DNA of 46,972 nucleotides, from NCBI GenBank assembly GCA_900549285.1, contig URNW01000009.1:1-46972 (forward strand), given 5' to 3'. The notes beneath the pieces are model-generated. The model worked only from the letters and a program-made list of their open reading frames with translations. It was not told the DNA's origin and did not search any database. Position numbers and translations under genes: made by a program. This stretch comes from an uncultured Mycoplasmatota bacterium (GTDB taxonomy: Bacteria > Bacillota_I > Bacilli_A > RF39 > UBA660). Of the stretch, positions 31,671 through 40,298 are shown one piece after another (the stretch's first letter is position 1; every line of letters starts with the position of its first letter).

Positions 31671-32907
31671 ATCCATAATAATCAGTTCTTGAATAGAAAC
31701 GATATCCCACTGTATTATTAAATCCTGGAGGAACTATTACTTTGGAAGATGGTGGCTCATTTGAGTACCATCCTTCAGCTACTCCATAGTGGAGATGTGC
31801 ACCTGTGGTACAGCTGTCATATCCTCCATGGGATGTAGAAGTTGAATATCCACCTACTGTTCCAATTACTGTATTTTGAGTTACAATATCACCAACTTTG
31901 ACATTAATAGATAACAAGTGATAGTAATACGTTGTATATTTTACTCCACCCACTGTTACTTGAACATAAACTTTGTTTCCTCCACATGATGTTCGTTTAG
32001 CAACACCACTTACTCTTCCTGCTGCTGCAGCATATACTGGAGTTCCTTCAGCATTTCCGCCTATATCTATAGCTGCATGAAATTTATATTTTTGACCAGT
32101 TGTAGGATGAGTTCGATATCCTTGTGCACTTGTTACTACACCAGAATTAAGAGGCTTTAACCATCCACTATTAATAGGAACGTTGCTACAAGTACTTAAA
32201 ACAACATCATCATCAGCTCGACCTATTTTAGCTAAGCAAGTTGCTTTTCCACTTTCATAGTTTTCTTTTGCCATTTCAATTTCATAATCTAAACCATTAG
32301 AGTATTCATTATATTCATCAATATTATCGTATTGTTTCTCTATTTCTTTTTGATATGAATCTATTTCTTTGGCTAAATTTTTCTTCTTTTCTTCTAATTC
32401 TACTTTTAAATCTTCATTTTTCTTAATTTCATTTTCTAGATTCTTCGTAGTTTTTTGAATATATCCTGTAACTTGATTTACTGCTTCTACACGCATGATT
32501 AATTCTGTCATGCTAGAGGCACCACTTACATATTCAACATAAGCATTTTGACCTTGCATTTGTTGCATGTATAAAAGTACTTTCTTCGTTTCTTCTGTTA
32601 ATGAATCTATTTTTTCATTGGATTCAACAATTGCAAGTTCGGCTGCATCATAATCATTTTCTGCTTTCGTAATTTCGGCTTCAGCTTTGGCTACAGCTGA
32701 TTTTTTCCTTTCAATTTCAGCTTTTGCTGCTTCTGATTGTTGATCATATTTTTCTTTTTCTTTTAATTTTGTTTCATATTCTCTTCTTAAATCTCCTAAA
32801 GTTTCAGCGGCAGCAGCATTTGCTATTTCTGGAGTTACAAAATAAGAAAAAACTACTGCTATTATTAGGAATGTTCTTAATAAATAACTACAACTTTTCT
32901 TTATCAT
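31669..32907 (-). CDS. M23-family peptidoglycan hydrolase with coiled coil (PcsB/EnvC-like)
   Basis: The 412-aa exported protein has a signal peptide (~1-33, ending I-A-N-A-A), a long coiled coil (~40-220, rich in Glu, Lys and Ala heptads) and a C-terminal M23/LytM domain (~245-395). Zinc ligands are H in T-H-P-T-T, D in A-A-I-D-I-G-G and the late H-L-H-Y-G motif. Family members are activated by FtsEX through the coiled coil and cut cross-links at the division septum. The start ATGA overlaps the ftsX stop, confirming one operon with ftsE and ftsX. The rest of the catalytic site is complete, so it is probably active. Confidence 0.93.
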   Translation of the reverse strand: MIKKSCSYLLRTFLIIAVVFSYFVTPEIANAAAAETLGDLRREYETKLKEKEKYDQQSEAAKAEIERKKSAVAKAEAEITKAENDYDAAELAIVESNEKIDSLTEETKKVLLYMQQMQGQNAYVEYVSGASSMTELIMRVEAVNQVTGYIQKTTKNLENEIKKNEDLKVELEEKKKNLAKEIDSYQKEIEKQYDNIDEYNEYSNGLDYEIEMAKENYESGKATCLAKIGRADDDVVLSTCSNVPINSGWLKPLNSGVVTSAQGYRTHPTTGQKYKFHAAIDIGGNAEGTPVYAAAAGRVSGVAKRTSCGGNKVYVQVTVGGVKYTTYYYHLLSINVKVGDIVTQNTVIGTVGGYSTSTSHGGYDSCTTGAHLHYGVAEGWYSNEPPSSKVIVPPGFNNTVGYRFYSRTDYYG

Positions 32908-33797
32908 ATCTTCAAATACTTCCTTACCGCTCTAGCAGAACCAAACATACCTACAACAGAACCTATTACTAATAATATTAGTGATGTTATTAAAACAAAT
33001 GGCATTGGTTTTACAAGTTCAATAATACTAAATGATGAGGATTTACTTAATTGTTCATACATGATTAAATATCCATAAATGGTGATAATAATAGGAATTA
33101 TTGAACCTAGTATACCAAGCAAGAATCCTTCAAATACAAATGGTAGTTTAATAGATATATTACTACTTCCTACTAGACGCATAATTTCAATTTCACTTCG
33201 TCTTGAAAAAATGGTTAATTTAATTGTATTACTAATTAAAAAGGCAGTTACTACTATTAAGGCTACTACCATAACAATAGTTACGGTTTTAATAATATCA
33301 AATACAGATATGATATCTTCTACCATTCCTTCTCCATAATTAGCACTTTCAATCTTATCTAAATCTCTTATTTTTAAAGCTGTAGGTCTTAAATCATCAA
33401 CATTTTCTACAGTTACGATAAAAGAATCTAAGAGGGGATTTTCTTCTAAATAATCTAGGGTTGTATTTAAAGTATCAGAATAGTTTTTCATTTCTAAACG
33501 CCATTCTTCTTTACTTTTAGCTTCCACTGTTTTTACATTCTTTATATTTTTAATTTCTTTTTCTATTTTCTCTAGTTCTTCATCTGTTGTTTCTTCTTTG
33601 GCGTATACCACAATGGTTAACTCTTCTTCTAAATCTTTTGTTACATGATTTACATTTACTGTAACTACTATGGCAATTGCTACTAATACTAACGTAATGG
33701 TAGTACAAAGAATACTGGCAATACTTAAACTAAAATTTCTAAAAACACTTTTTAATGAGTCTCGGATACTTCGTAACAATATTCTAAACGCTTTCAC
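32904..33797 (-). CDS. ftsX: Cell-division protein FtsX
   Basis: The four-helix membrane protein of the FtsEX complex, about 297 aa from the chosen start. Helix 1 (~25-45 in that numbering), a large outer loop (~50-155, T-I-V-V-Y-A-K-E-E and D-S-F-I-V-T-V-E-N), then helices around 160-185, 210-235 and 265-290. The outer loop binds the coiled coil of the hydrolase encoded downstream. A GTG at 33797 after AAGGAAG fits better than an ATG at 33842, which would add residues encoded deep in ftsE; either way the gene overlaps the ftsE end. No ATPase of its own. Confidence 0.93.
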   Translation of the reverse strand: MKAFRILLRSIRDSLKSVFRNFSLSIASILCTTITLVLVAIAIVVTVNVNHVTKDLEEELTIVVYAKEETTDEELEKIEKEIKNIKNVKTVEAKSKEEWRLEMKNYSDTLNTTLDYLEENPLLDSFIVTVENVDDLRPTALKIRDLDKIESANYGEGMVEDIISVFDIIKTVTIVMVVALIVVTAFLISNTIKLTIFSRRSEIEIMRLVGSSNISIKLPFVFEGFLLGILGSIIPIIITIYGYLIMYEQLSKSSSFSIIELVKPMPFVLITSLILLVIGSVVGMFGSARAVRKYLKI

Positions 33798-34485
33798 TGG
33801 CTTTATAACTTCCTTTCTCGTGATCTTCTGATAATACTCCACTATCTAGTACTATTACCCTTTTTTTCATACGATTTACAATCTCTTTATCATGAGTTGC
33901 CATAATAATTGTTGTGCCTAATTCTTTATTAATTGTATCTAAAACATCCATAATACCCTTAGAAGTTTTAGGATCTAAGTTTCCTGTTGGCTCATCACAT
34001 ATTAATAGTTTAGGATTATTAACAATGGCTCTTGCTATACATACTCTTTGTTGCTCTCCTCCTGATAACTCATTTGGGAAACTTCTTATTTTATCTTTTA
34101 ACCCTACATGATCAAGAGCTTTAATTACTTTAGGGCGAATTTCTTGTCCTTTCATACCTAGACATTCTAGGGCAAAAGCAACATTTTCATAAACTGTTAG
34201 TTTAGGTAATAATTTAAAATCTTGGAAAACAATCCCTAATTTTCTTCTTAATTTATAAACCGTACGATTTCGTAATTTTCCAACATTAATTCCCCCAATT
34301 TCGACAGTTCCTTTCGTTGGTTTTTCCTCACGATATAACATTTTTATTAGGGTAGATTTTCCTGATCCACTCGCTCCAATTACAAAGACAAATTCTCCTT
34401 TATTTATTTTGAGACTTAAATCAGCTACAGCTGCTACACCATTTTTATATACTTTATAACAATTTTTTATTTCTATAAATTTCAT
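33784..34485 (-). CDS. ftsE: Cell-division ATP-binding protein FtsE
   Basis: The 233-aa ABC ATPase shows Walker A G-A-S-G-S-G-K-S-T (~37-45), Q-loop F-Q-D-F-K-L-L (~88-94), signature L-S-G-G-E-Q-Q-R-V (~140-148), Walker B L-L-I-C-D-E-P-T-G-N-L-D (~161-172) and the D-loop/H-loop (M-A-T-H-D). It drives conformational change in FtsX to open the downstream hydrolase. The gene begins the ftsE-ftsX-hydrolase operon and a GGAGGTAG site precedes its ATG. Confidence 0.97.
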   Translation of the reverse strand: MKFIEIKNCYKVYKNGVAAVADLSLKINKGEFVFVIGASGSGKSTLIKMLYREEKPTKGTVEIGGINVGKLRNRTVYKLRRKLGIVFQDFKLLPKLTVYENVAFALECLGMKGQEIRPKVIKALDHVGLKDKIRSFPNELSGGEQQRVCIARAIVNNPKLLICDEPTGNLDPKTSKGIMDVLDTINKELGTTIIMATHDKEIVNRMKKRVIVLDSGVLSEDHEKGSYKASESV

Positions 34486-34552
34486 GGCTACCTCCTAGTT
34501 TAGAAACATTATAACATATATTTTGTCTCTTTAAAATACTAAATATTGCCAA

Positions 34553-34579
34553 AAGAAAACTTAGAAATAATTCTAAGTT
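34553..34579 (-). terminator. Terminator of the 203-aa TasA-like gene
   Basis: Stem AACTTAGAA/TTCTAAGTT with a 4-base loop (34558-34579) and T-rich tail on the minus strand. Confidence 0.8.
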
Positions 34580-35189
34580 AATTGGTAGTTGCTCTAAATC
34601 CTACTTTAACACTTAATGAGCCTTCTAATAAATCTATTTGATTTTGTTGTGTATCATTACTTAACCATATATATAAACGGTAAGAATCAGTTTTTCCTTT
34701 TGTAATCGTTATATTATCCTTTAGGGTTAAGTTAGTACCACTTGTAGCACTTGTAAAATCACCACTAGCAATTTTTTCTGTTCCATCTGCATTATATAAT
34801 GCCCATTTTACATAAGGACTTTTTAAGTTATCTGTAATTGTTAAATCAGTTAAATATAGGGAATATGAAGCATTTGGGGCATCTGCATCACTTGGTAGGG
34901 TTACACTAAAAGAAGTATAGTCGGCTTGTGTTAGTACATCTGCATCATTAATTAGGGATGCTCCTGATGCTGTAATATATTTTTCTGAGGCTAGATTCAT
35001 GGTTAATTCCCCACTTGTTATGCTTGTTCCTTGATTTTCAGGATTTATTTCCTTAACTGTGTTTAAATAATAAGCATAAGATAAGCTGATTCCTATTATA
35101 ACAATAGATACTACAACGATTAATGACCCTAAGATAATTCGCTTTTTAGTATTATTTTTTTGAATATCTAGATTTTCCATGTTTTCCAT
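34578..35189 (-). CDS. TasA/camelysin-like exported protein, away from sipW
   Basis: The 203-aa protein has a charged 17-residue N-terminus, a hydrophobic segment (~19-38) and the sequence I-I-G-I-S-L-S-Y-A-Y-Y-L-N, similar to the SipW-type cleavage region. The mature part is a Ser/Thr/Asn-rich beta domain: T-S-G-E-L-T-M-N-L, Y-T-S-F-S-V-T-L-P, Y-V-K-W-A-L-Y-N-A-D-G, then S-Y-R-L-Y-I-W-L-S and S-V-K-V-G-F-R-A. Cysteine is absent. It stands alone about 19 kb from the sipW cluster, so it may be a minor or separately regulated fibre component. Confidence 0.75.
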   Translation of the reverse strand: MENMENLDIQKNNTKKRIILGSLIVVVSIVIIGISLSYAYYLNTVKEINPENQGTSITSGELTMNLASEKYITASGASLINDADVLTQADYTSFSVTLPSDADAPNASYSLYLTDLTITDNLKSPYVKWALYNADGTEKIASGDFTSATSGTNLTLKDNITITKGKTDSYRLYIWLSNDTQQNQIDLLEGSLSVKVGFRATTN

Positions 35190-35256
35190 AACATTTCACC
35201 CTATTCTGTTTTCATTATACTAGAAAAAAGACATTAGTGCAATACTTTTTTATAAG

Positions 35257-35284
35257 AAAAAAACATCCTAACGAGAATGTTTTT
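35257..35284 (-). terminator. Terminator of the 122-aa hypothetical gene
   Basis: Hairpin AACATTC with GGATGTT (35262-35283) followed by T-run on the minus strand. Confidence 0.6.
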
Positions 35285-35636
35285 CTAATTTTTCTTGTTC
35301 AATTTGTTTGTCAAAATAAATTGCTAATAAAGAAACTTGATATACATCTAAGAAAGAATAGATTTGTCTCATAAATACAGTTCTTCTTTCAGCTGGTAGT
35401 AAATTTGGTTTATATGAAGGCATAGAAGATTTAATACCACGATTTGTTATTCTCTCAACAATTTCGTTTCTTGCTTCTTCATCTGCTAATAGCTTTTGAA
35501 GTAATACTAAATTATTATGTTCTCTTGTTGGATTGCCCTCAACACCTGCTAATAGTGAAGAATTTAATATTCCATTCACATAATTTCTAACCTCATTTGT
35601 ATAGTTTCTTTCATCTTGACCAATCATACCAAACAT
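35268..35636 (-). CDS. Hypothetical protein, 122 aa
   Basis: No family is recognised. The protein starts MFGMIGQDER, is predicted helical throughout, has no signal or membrane segment and ends in a charged tail (E-Q-E-K-L-E-K-H-S-R). A G-rich site (GGGGG) ten bases ahead of the ATG at 35636 makes this start better than one 30 bases upstream. A-T-rich codon use is like its neighbours. It lies between the pheST operon and a TasA-like gene and may belong to neither. Confidence 0.6.
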   Translation of the reverse strand: MFGMIGQDERNYTNEVRNYVNGILNSSLLAGVEGNPTREHNNLVLLQKLLADEEARNEIVERITNRGIKSSMPSYKPNLLPAERRTVFMRQIYSFLDVYQVSLLAIYFDKQIEQEKLEKHSR

Positions 35637-35704
35637 TTTAAAATCCCCCTTCCAAAAGATAGACATTATAATAGCATATTTTTATTTATCTGTCAAATAT
35701 TTTT

Positions 35705-38029
35705 TTATTCAATTATATTTAAGCCATTTTCTTTAATATGTTTAATAAATTGCTCTTTAAATGTTTGTAATTCTATTTGTTCTAAAGTCTTTCTATCACT
35801 TCCTAAAGTGTATCTTACTAAGTATTTATTAGCATATACCTCTACTAATTTGTAATTTTTTATTAGTTCATTTGAAAATTGGTCTAATACTTCTTTTAAA
35901 AAGGCATATTTCTTATTTTCTACTATAATCGTATAATCTAATTCTACTTCAGGATATTTACTGACTTCTTTGGCTAAAATATCTTTTTTACTTATATTAA
36001 CGTATTTATCAAAATCAATATCTACCGCGATTACATACTTCTTTTTACTTAATTTATTCGTACATGCTTTATTTAAAACATTTAAAGTTCCTATTTGTAT
36101 ATCATCTATTTTGATAATTTTTCCTAATTTATGATCGTAGTAGTCTTGTATATTTTTATTATCTGTTAATGTTATTTCTTTATTTTTTAACATTTTAAAT
36201 AGATATTTTATAATTTTTTTCGTTTCATTATAGCCATTTTCTATATTCTTTTCATTATCTGTTAAAATCATACTAAGCATTCTTTTATTTTTATTATTTT
36301 CAATAATCGTTCCTATTTCAAATATTTTAAATTTGGAATAATTTTTAAAGTTAGCATTTACAATATTCATTAGTGATAAGCTTAGATCATCTCGTAAAAT
36401 ATTATTAGTATCTTTTCCTAACAATTTTACATTGTCTTTTTTAATATTTAACTCTTTTAATAAATCAGTATCAAACCAGATGTAACTGTTAACTTCATGC
36501 ATATCAAATTTAGTTGCTAATAGTTGTTTTACTTCATATTCTTCATTGTATATTGTCTCATGTTCTTCTACAGTTAAATCTAACTTTAATGGTTTTGGTT
36601 CAAAGTTTTCTAATCCATAAATTCTAGCAATTTCTTCTATTATATCCTCTTTTATTTTGATGTCTTTCGTTGCTCTAAATGTGGGTACTGTAACATCATA
36701 ATATTTTTCTTCTATTTTTACTTTAAATCCTAGTTTTTCTAAAATATTTCTTACACACTCATCTTCTAAGACTCTACCCATATAGATTGCTAATGTTTTT
36801 TTATCTAAACGTATGTTTTCCTCTTTTAAAGGATTTGGATATACATCTGTTAGATTAGACGCTATTTGCATATCAGGATTTTGCTTTTTTAAAAGATAAG
36901 CTAACCTTTTAATCGCTAAATCAGTCATATTGGGATCTAAACTTTTTTCATAACGAGCAGATGCTTCTGTTCTAAGTCCTAAATTTTGAGCACTTCTTCT
37001 AATAGATCCTGCATTAAAGCATGCACTTTCTAGAAATATACTTGTAGTATCAGGGAGTATTTCACTATCTAACCCTCCCATTACTCCTGCTATACCAAAA
37101 TACTTTTCACCATTTTTTATCATTAAGGTTTCACTTGTTAATTTTCTTTCGATACCATCTAATGTTGTATAAGTATCTTTATCCTTCGCTAGTCCTACTT
37201 CAATATTTTTAACTACTCTAGCATCAAAAGCATGCATTGGTTGTCCTAGTTCTAACATTAAATAATTAGTTAAATCTACTAATAAAGAAATAGAACGCAT
37301 TCCTGCATAATATAGAAATATTTGCATATCTAATGGGGTTTCTTTATTTTTAATATTTTCAATTTTTAGACCAGTATAACGGTAACATAAGCTATTATCT
37401 TTAATGACAATGTCTAAATCTTCTAAATTGTTTGTAATCTCTAAAATATCTAGTGGTAATAGCTCATGGTTTGTAATTGCACATATTTCTCTTGCTATAC
37501 CATAATGTCCCCATAAATCAGGTCTATTCGTTAATGACTTATTATCAATTTCAACTATAATATCTCTAATTGGTAAACATTCTTTTATATCTGTTCCTAC
37601 TATCCAATCACTAGGTAATTCCATTATTCCATCATGATTATCACTAATTTTTAATTCTCTAGCGCTACAACACATTCCGTTTGATAGTATTCCTCGTAGT
37701 GGTTTTGCTTTAATTTCTATGCCATCAATATGTCCACCCGTTTTTACATATGCTGTTTTTAATCCTACTCTAACATTTGGAGCTCCACATACTACTTGAA
37801 TTAATTCTTTTTCGCCACAGTCTACCTTTAGAATATGTAAATGATCACTATCTGGATGTTTTTCACATTCTTTTATTTCCGCTACTACGACATGATCAAA
37901 AGTATTTCCTTTTTCTTCTACTTTTTCGACTTCTGCTGTTCTTATCGTAAATGTATCCCATATATTTATCCAATCTATATTTTCAGGATTTTTAATATGG
38001 CTTTTTAATTTATTACATGATATTAACAT
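35705..38029 (-). CDS. pheT: Phenylalanyl-tRNA synthetase beta subunit
   Basis: The 774-aa subunit has the full bacterial domain order: N-terminal part with EMAP-like tRNA-binding domain (~40-150, H-P-D-S-D-H-L), B3/4 editing domain (~210-375), B5 (~395-470), a catalytic-like core without class II active residues, and the C-terminal ferredoxin-fold anticodon-binding domain (~690-774, F-L-K-E-V-L-D-Q-F-S-N). With PheS it makes the alpha2beta2 enzyme charging tRNA-Phe; the B3/4 site edits misacylated tyrosine. It begins 14 bases after pheS and shares its T-box control. Confidence 0.97.
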   Translation of the reverse strand: MLISCNKLKSHIKNPENIDWINIWDTFTIRTAEVEKVEEKGNTFDHVVVAEIKECEKHPDSDHLHILKVDCGEKELIQVVCGAPNVRVGLKTAYVKTGGHIDGIEIKAKPLRGILSNGMCCSARELKISDNHDGIMELPSDWIVGTDIKECLPIRDIIVEIDNKSLTNRPDLWGHYGIAREICAITNHELLPLDILEITNNLEDLDIVIKDNSLCYRYTGLKIENIKNKETPLDMQIFLYYAGMRSISLLVDLTNYLMLELGQPMHAFDARVVKNIEVGLAKDKDTYTTLDGIERKLTSETLMIKNGEKYFGIAGVMGGLDSEILPDTTSIFLESACFNAGSIRRSAQNLGLRTEASARYEKSLDPNMTDLAIKRLAYLLKKQNPDMQIASNLTDVYPNPLKEENIRLDKKTLAIYMGRVLEDECVRNILEKLGFKVKIEEKYYDVTVPTFRATKDIKIKEDIIEEIARIYGLENFEPKPLKLDLTVEEHETIYNEEYEVKQLLATKFDMHEVNSYIWFDTDLLKELNIKKDNVKLLGKDTNNILRDDLSLSLMNIVNANFKNYSKFKIFEIGTIIENNKNKRMLSMILTDNEKNIENGYNETKKIIKYLFKMLKNKEITLTDNKNIQDYYDHKLGKIIKIDDIQIGTLNVLNKACTNKLSKKKYVIAVDIDFDKYVNISKKDILAKEVSKYPEVELDYTIIVENKKYAFLKEVLDQFSNELIKNYKLVEVYANKYLVRYTLGSDRKTLEQIELQTFKEQFIKHIKENGLNIIE

Positions 38030-38043
38030 AATATACCTTCTTT

Positions 38044-39051
38044 CTACTTTATATTAAATTCTTTTAAATAACGGATATCTCCACTGTTTAAAACTCTGAT
38101 ATCATTTATTTTGTATTTCATCATAGCTAGTCTTGTTAACCCAAAGCCAAAAGCAAAACCAGTATATTCCTCTGGATTAATTCCTCCAGCTCGTAAAACG
38201 TTAGGATGTACCATACCACTTCCAACCATTTCGATCCAGCCACTATTTTTACAAGTAGGGCAACCTTTTCCACCACAAATTAAGCAAGACATATCCATTT
38301 CATAACTTGGTTCGGTAAATGGGAAAAATCCTGGACGAAGACGCACTTTTACATCTTCATGAAATACTTCTTTTAAAAGATTTTGCATAACATAAAGTAG
38401 ATTTTCAATAGTTACTCCTTTATCAATTACCATACCCTCTATTTGGTAAAATGTATTTTCATGGTTTGCATCTAAGTCTTCATTTCTAAATACTCTTCCT
38501 GGGGCACAAATACGTAGTGGGGCTCCAAAATTCTCCATAGCATGAATTTGATTATCACTAGTTTGAGTACGCAAAACCATGCCATTATCTAAAAAGTAAG
38601 TATCTTGCATATCCCTTGCTGGATGGTCTTTAGGAACATTTAGTGCTTCAAAATTATAATACTCTGTTTCCATTTCAGGACCTGATACTACGGTGAAGCC
38701 CATTCTTTTTAGAATATCTGTTATTTCTTTACCAATAATTGTTATTGGATGAAGCGATCCTGTTTCTATTTCGTAATCGATTGTATCATCAAAGTCTATG
38801 TTCGTATTATTTTCAATTTCTTCTAATCTGTTATTTACTAGTTCTTCTAACTCTTTTTTGGTATTATTAATTAAACTGCCATATTTCTTTTTATCTTCTA
38901 TACTCATATCTTTTAGGTGAGATAAAATATTTGCTATTTCACTTTTCTTGCCTATATATTCCGACTTAATATTTAAAATATCTGCCTCTTTATTTACCTT
39001 TTTTAATTTCTCTTTTAAACTTTCTTTTAGTTCAATTAATTTTTCTTCCAT
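38044..39051 (-). CDS. pheS: Phenylalanyl-tRNA synthetase alpha subunit
   Basis: The catalytic subunit, 335 aa from MEEKLIELKE. An N-terminal coiled-coil arm (~1-85) is followed by the class II core with motif 2 (F-R-N-E-D-L-D-A-N-H, near 195-204), the E-P-S-Y-E-M-D-M-S block (~260), a C-x-x-C pair set (C-L-I-C-G-G-K-G-C-P-T-C, zinc-like) and motif 3 F-A-F-G-F-G-L-T-R-L-A-M (~302-313). The frame stays open upstream to 39189, but that part is the T-box leader; an AGGAGG site directly precedes 39051, fixing the start. Confidence 0.97.
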   Translation of the reverse strand: MEEKLIELKESLKEKLKKVNKEADILNIKSEYIGKKSEIANILSHLKDMSIEDKKKYGSLINNTKKELEELVNNRLEEIENNTNIDFDDTIDYEIETGSLHPITIIGKEITDILKRMGFTVVSGPEMETEYYNFEALNVPKDHPARDMQDTYFLDNGMVLRTQTSDNQIHAMENFGAPLRICAPGRVFRNEDLDANHENTFYQIEGMVIDKGVTIENLLYVMQNLLKEVFHEDVKVRLRPGFFPFTEPSYEMDMSCLICGGKGCPTCKNSGWIEMVGSGMVHPNVLRAGGINPEEYTGFAFGFGLTRLAMMKYKINDIRVLNSGDIRYLKEFNIK

Positions 39052-39070
39052 ATTTTTTCCTCCTTTAAAT

Positions 39071-39265
39071 AAAAAAATTCTAGAACATTGGGACGGAAGC
39101 ATCCGTGGTACCACCCAAATTCTAGAATTACTAGCACTCTTTCGTTTATAGCACGACCTACTATTAAAACTCCTAAGTTTGAAATTCATAATTTTTCTTA
39201 TCTAAAAGTAATTTCAGCCTTGTTACTTTTTCTCTTTTTTAAGAATTAAAAATTACTACTTAAAA
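39071..39265 (-). promoter_or_regulatory. T-box riboswitch of pheST
   Basis: Reading the minus strand, the T-box core T-G-G-T-A-C-C-A-C-G-G lies at 39103-39113 inside the competing structures. The terminator pairs TTCTAGAA and TTGGG with CCCAA and TTCTAGAA (39078-39127) and runs into seven T. Upstream lies a Stem I region, with TTTC around 39183-39187 as a possible Phe specifier (UUC). Uncharged tRNA-Phe should favour the antiterminator and switch on pheST. The exact 5' edge and specifier are not proven here. Confidence 0.88.
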
Positions 39266-39330
39266 CTTGATCAACGTTTATGTGTTTATTCTATCACTAT
39301 TTTTTTTTAAATGCAATCTTTTATTTCATT

Positions 39331-39370
39331 AAAAAAATAAAAGACTGTCTTAATCCTTGCTGACAGTCTA
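39331..39370 (-). terminator. Terminator of the rubrerythrin gene
   Basis: Stem AGACTGTC/GACAGTCT (39342-39369) with a 12-base loop, then TTTTATTTTTTT on the minus strand. Confidence 0.85.
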
Positions 39371-39383
39371 AAAAATTTATTTA

Positions 39384-39923
39384 TTAATAATTCTCTGCTT
39401 TAAGTTCCATAAAACTTTGGGGATGAGCACATACAGGACATACTTTTGGAGCTTCAGCACCAACATATACATGTCCACAATTACGACATACCCAAACCAT
39501 TTCTTCACCACGAGCAAATACTAAATGTTCATCAATATTTCCTACTAATTTTAAGTATCTATCTTCATGATGTTTTTCTATAGCTGCTACACCTTCAAAA
39601 AGATTAGCAATACGATCAAATCCTTCTTCACGTGCTACTTCAGCAAACTCTTTATACATCTCTGTCCATTCATAGTTTTCACCAGCAGCAGCATCTTTAA
39701 GATTTGTTAATGTATCAGGAACTTTTCCTCCATGTAATTCTTTGAACCACATTTTTGCATGTTCTTTTTCATTATTAGCAGTTTCTTCAAAAATAGCTGC
39801 TATTTGTTCATAACCATCTTTTTTGGCTTGAGAAGCATAGTATGTATATTTGTTTCTTGCTTGAGATTCCCCAGCAAATGCAGCCATTAAATTAGCTTCT
39901 GTTTTTGAACCTTTTAATTCCAT
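39384..39923 (-). CDS. rbr: Rubrerythrin
   Basis: The 179-aa non-haem iron protein has a ferritin-like diiron domain (~1-135, with E-S-Q-A-R-N-K-Y, E-E-T-A-N-N-E-K-E-H and the late A-I-E-K-H-H-E-D-R-Y ligands) and a C-terminal rubredoxin-like domain (C-R-N-C-G and C-P-V-C, FeS4). Rubrerythrins reduce hydrogen peroxide to water in anaerobes, supporting a strictly or mostly anaerobic lifestyle. The ATG at 39923 follows GGAGGT; an earlier in-frame start at 39938 would overlap the site. Own promoter at 39944-39972. Confidence 0.96.
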   Translation of the reverse strand: MELKGSKTEANLMAAFAGESQARNKYTYYASQAKKDGYEQIAAIFEETANNEKEHAKMWFKELHGGKVPDTLTNLKDAAAGENYEWTEMYKEFAEVAREEGFDRIANLFEGVAAIEKHHEDRYLKLVGNIDEHLVFARGEEMVWVCRNCGHVYVGAEAPKVCPVCAHPQSFMELKAENY

Positions 39924-39943
39924 ATATATTACCTCCAATCAAT

Positions 39944-39972
39944 ATTATAACGAATCTTCTTTTAAAAGTAAA
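39944..39972 (-). promoter_or_regulatory. Promoter of the rubrerythrin gene
   Basis: Minus-strand -35 TTTACT (39967-39972), 17-base spacer and perfect -10 TATAAT (39944-39949). Confidence 0.6.
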
Positions 39973-40010
39973 TAATTAACCATGTTTCTTTACATTGATA
40001 ATATTTCATT

Positions 40011-40032
40011 TAAAAAAATGCCTTTAAGCATT
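40011..40032 (-). terminator. Terminator of the 80-aa membrane protein gene
   Basis: Stem AATGC/GCATT (40018-40032) followed by seven T on the minus strand. Confidence 0.65.
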
Positions 40033-40266
40033 TTTATCTTTTATTAAGGGATCATCAAATTCATCATTGGTATAAACTTCTACTGAGGGATGAACAGATA
40101 CCTTTTTATCTTCTTTTAAAGGAGCGATAGGCTTCACTTTTTTCTTTTCTTCTCCTTTATTGGTAGTTGCATCTACTAAATAACCAATTAAGGCAAAAAT
40201 TAAAATAAGAGAAATTACTAAAAACCATATATAATTATTTAATAAAAAATCAATTAATTTATCCAT
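40024..40266 (-). CDS. Small membrane-anchored protein, 80 aa
   Basis: A single transmembrane helix (~12-31) after a short outside segment is followed by a charged cytoplasmic tail with a K-K-K-V-K-P-I-A-P-L basic patch and an acidic end (N-D-E-F-D-D-P-L-I-K-D). No family is recognised. The order YerB-like gene, 33-base gap, then this gene, on one strand, suggests a shared transcript. A scaffold or membrane anchor role is possible. Confidence 0.65.
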   Translation of the reverse strand: MDKLIDFLLNNYIWFLVISLILIFALIGYLVDATTNKGEEKKKVKPIAPLKEDKKVSVHPSVEVYTNDEFDDPLIKDKNA

Positions 40267-40298
40267 TAGAACCTCCTATTTTAATTCTATGCTAATAA

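Noticed and set aside
39052..39189. N-terminal 46-residue extension of PheS
   Set aside because: The extension translates the T-box leader, and the AGGAGG ribosome site lies right before the ATG at 39051.
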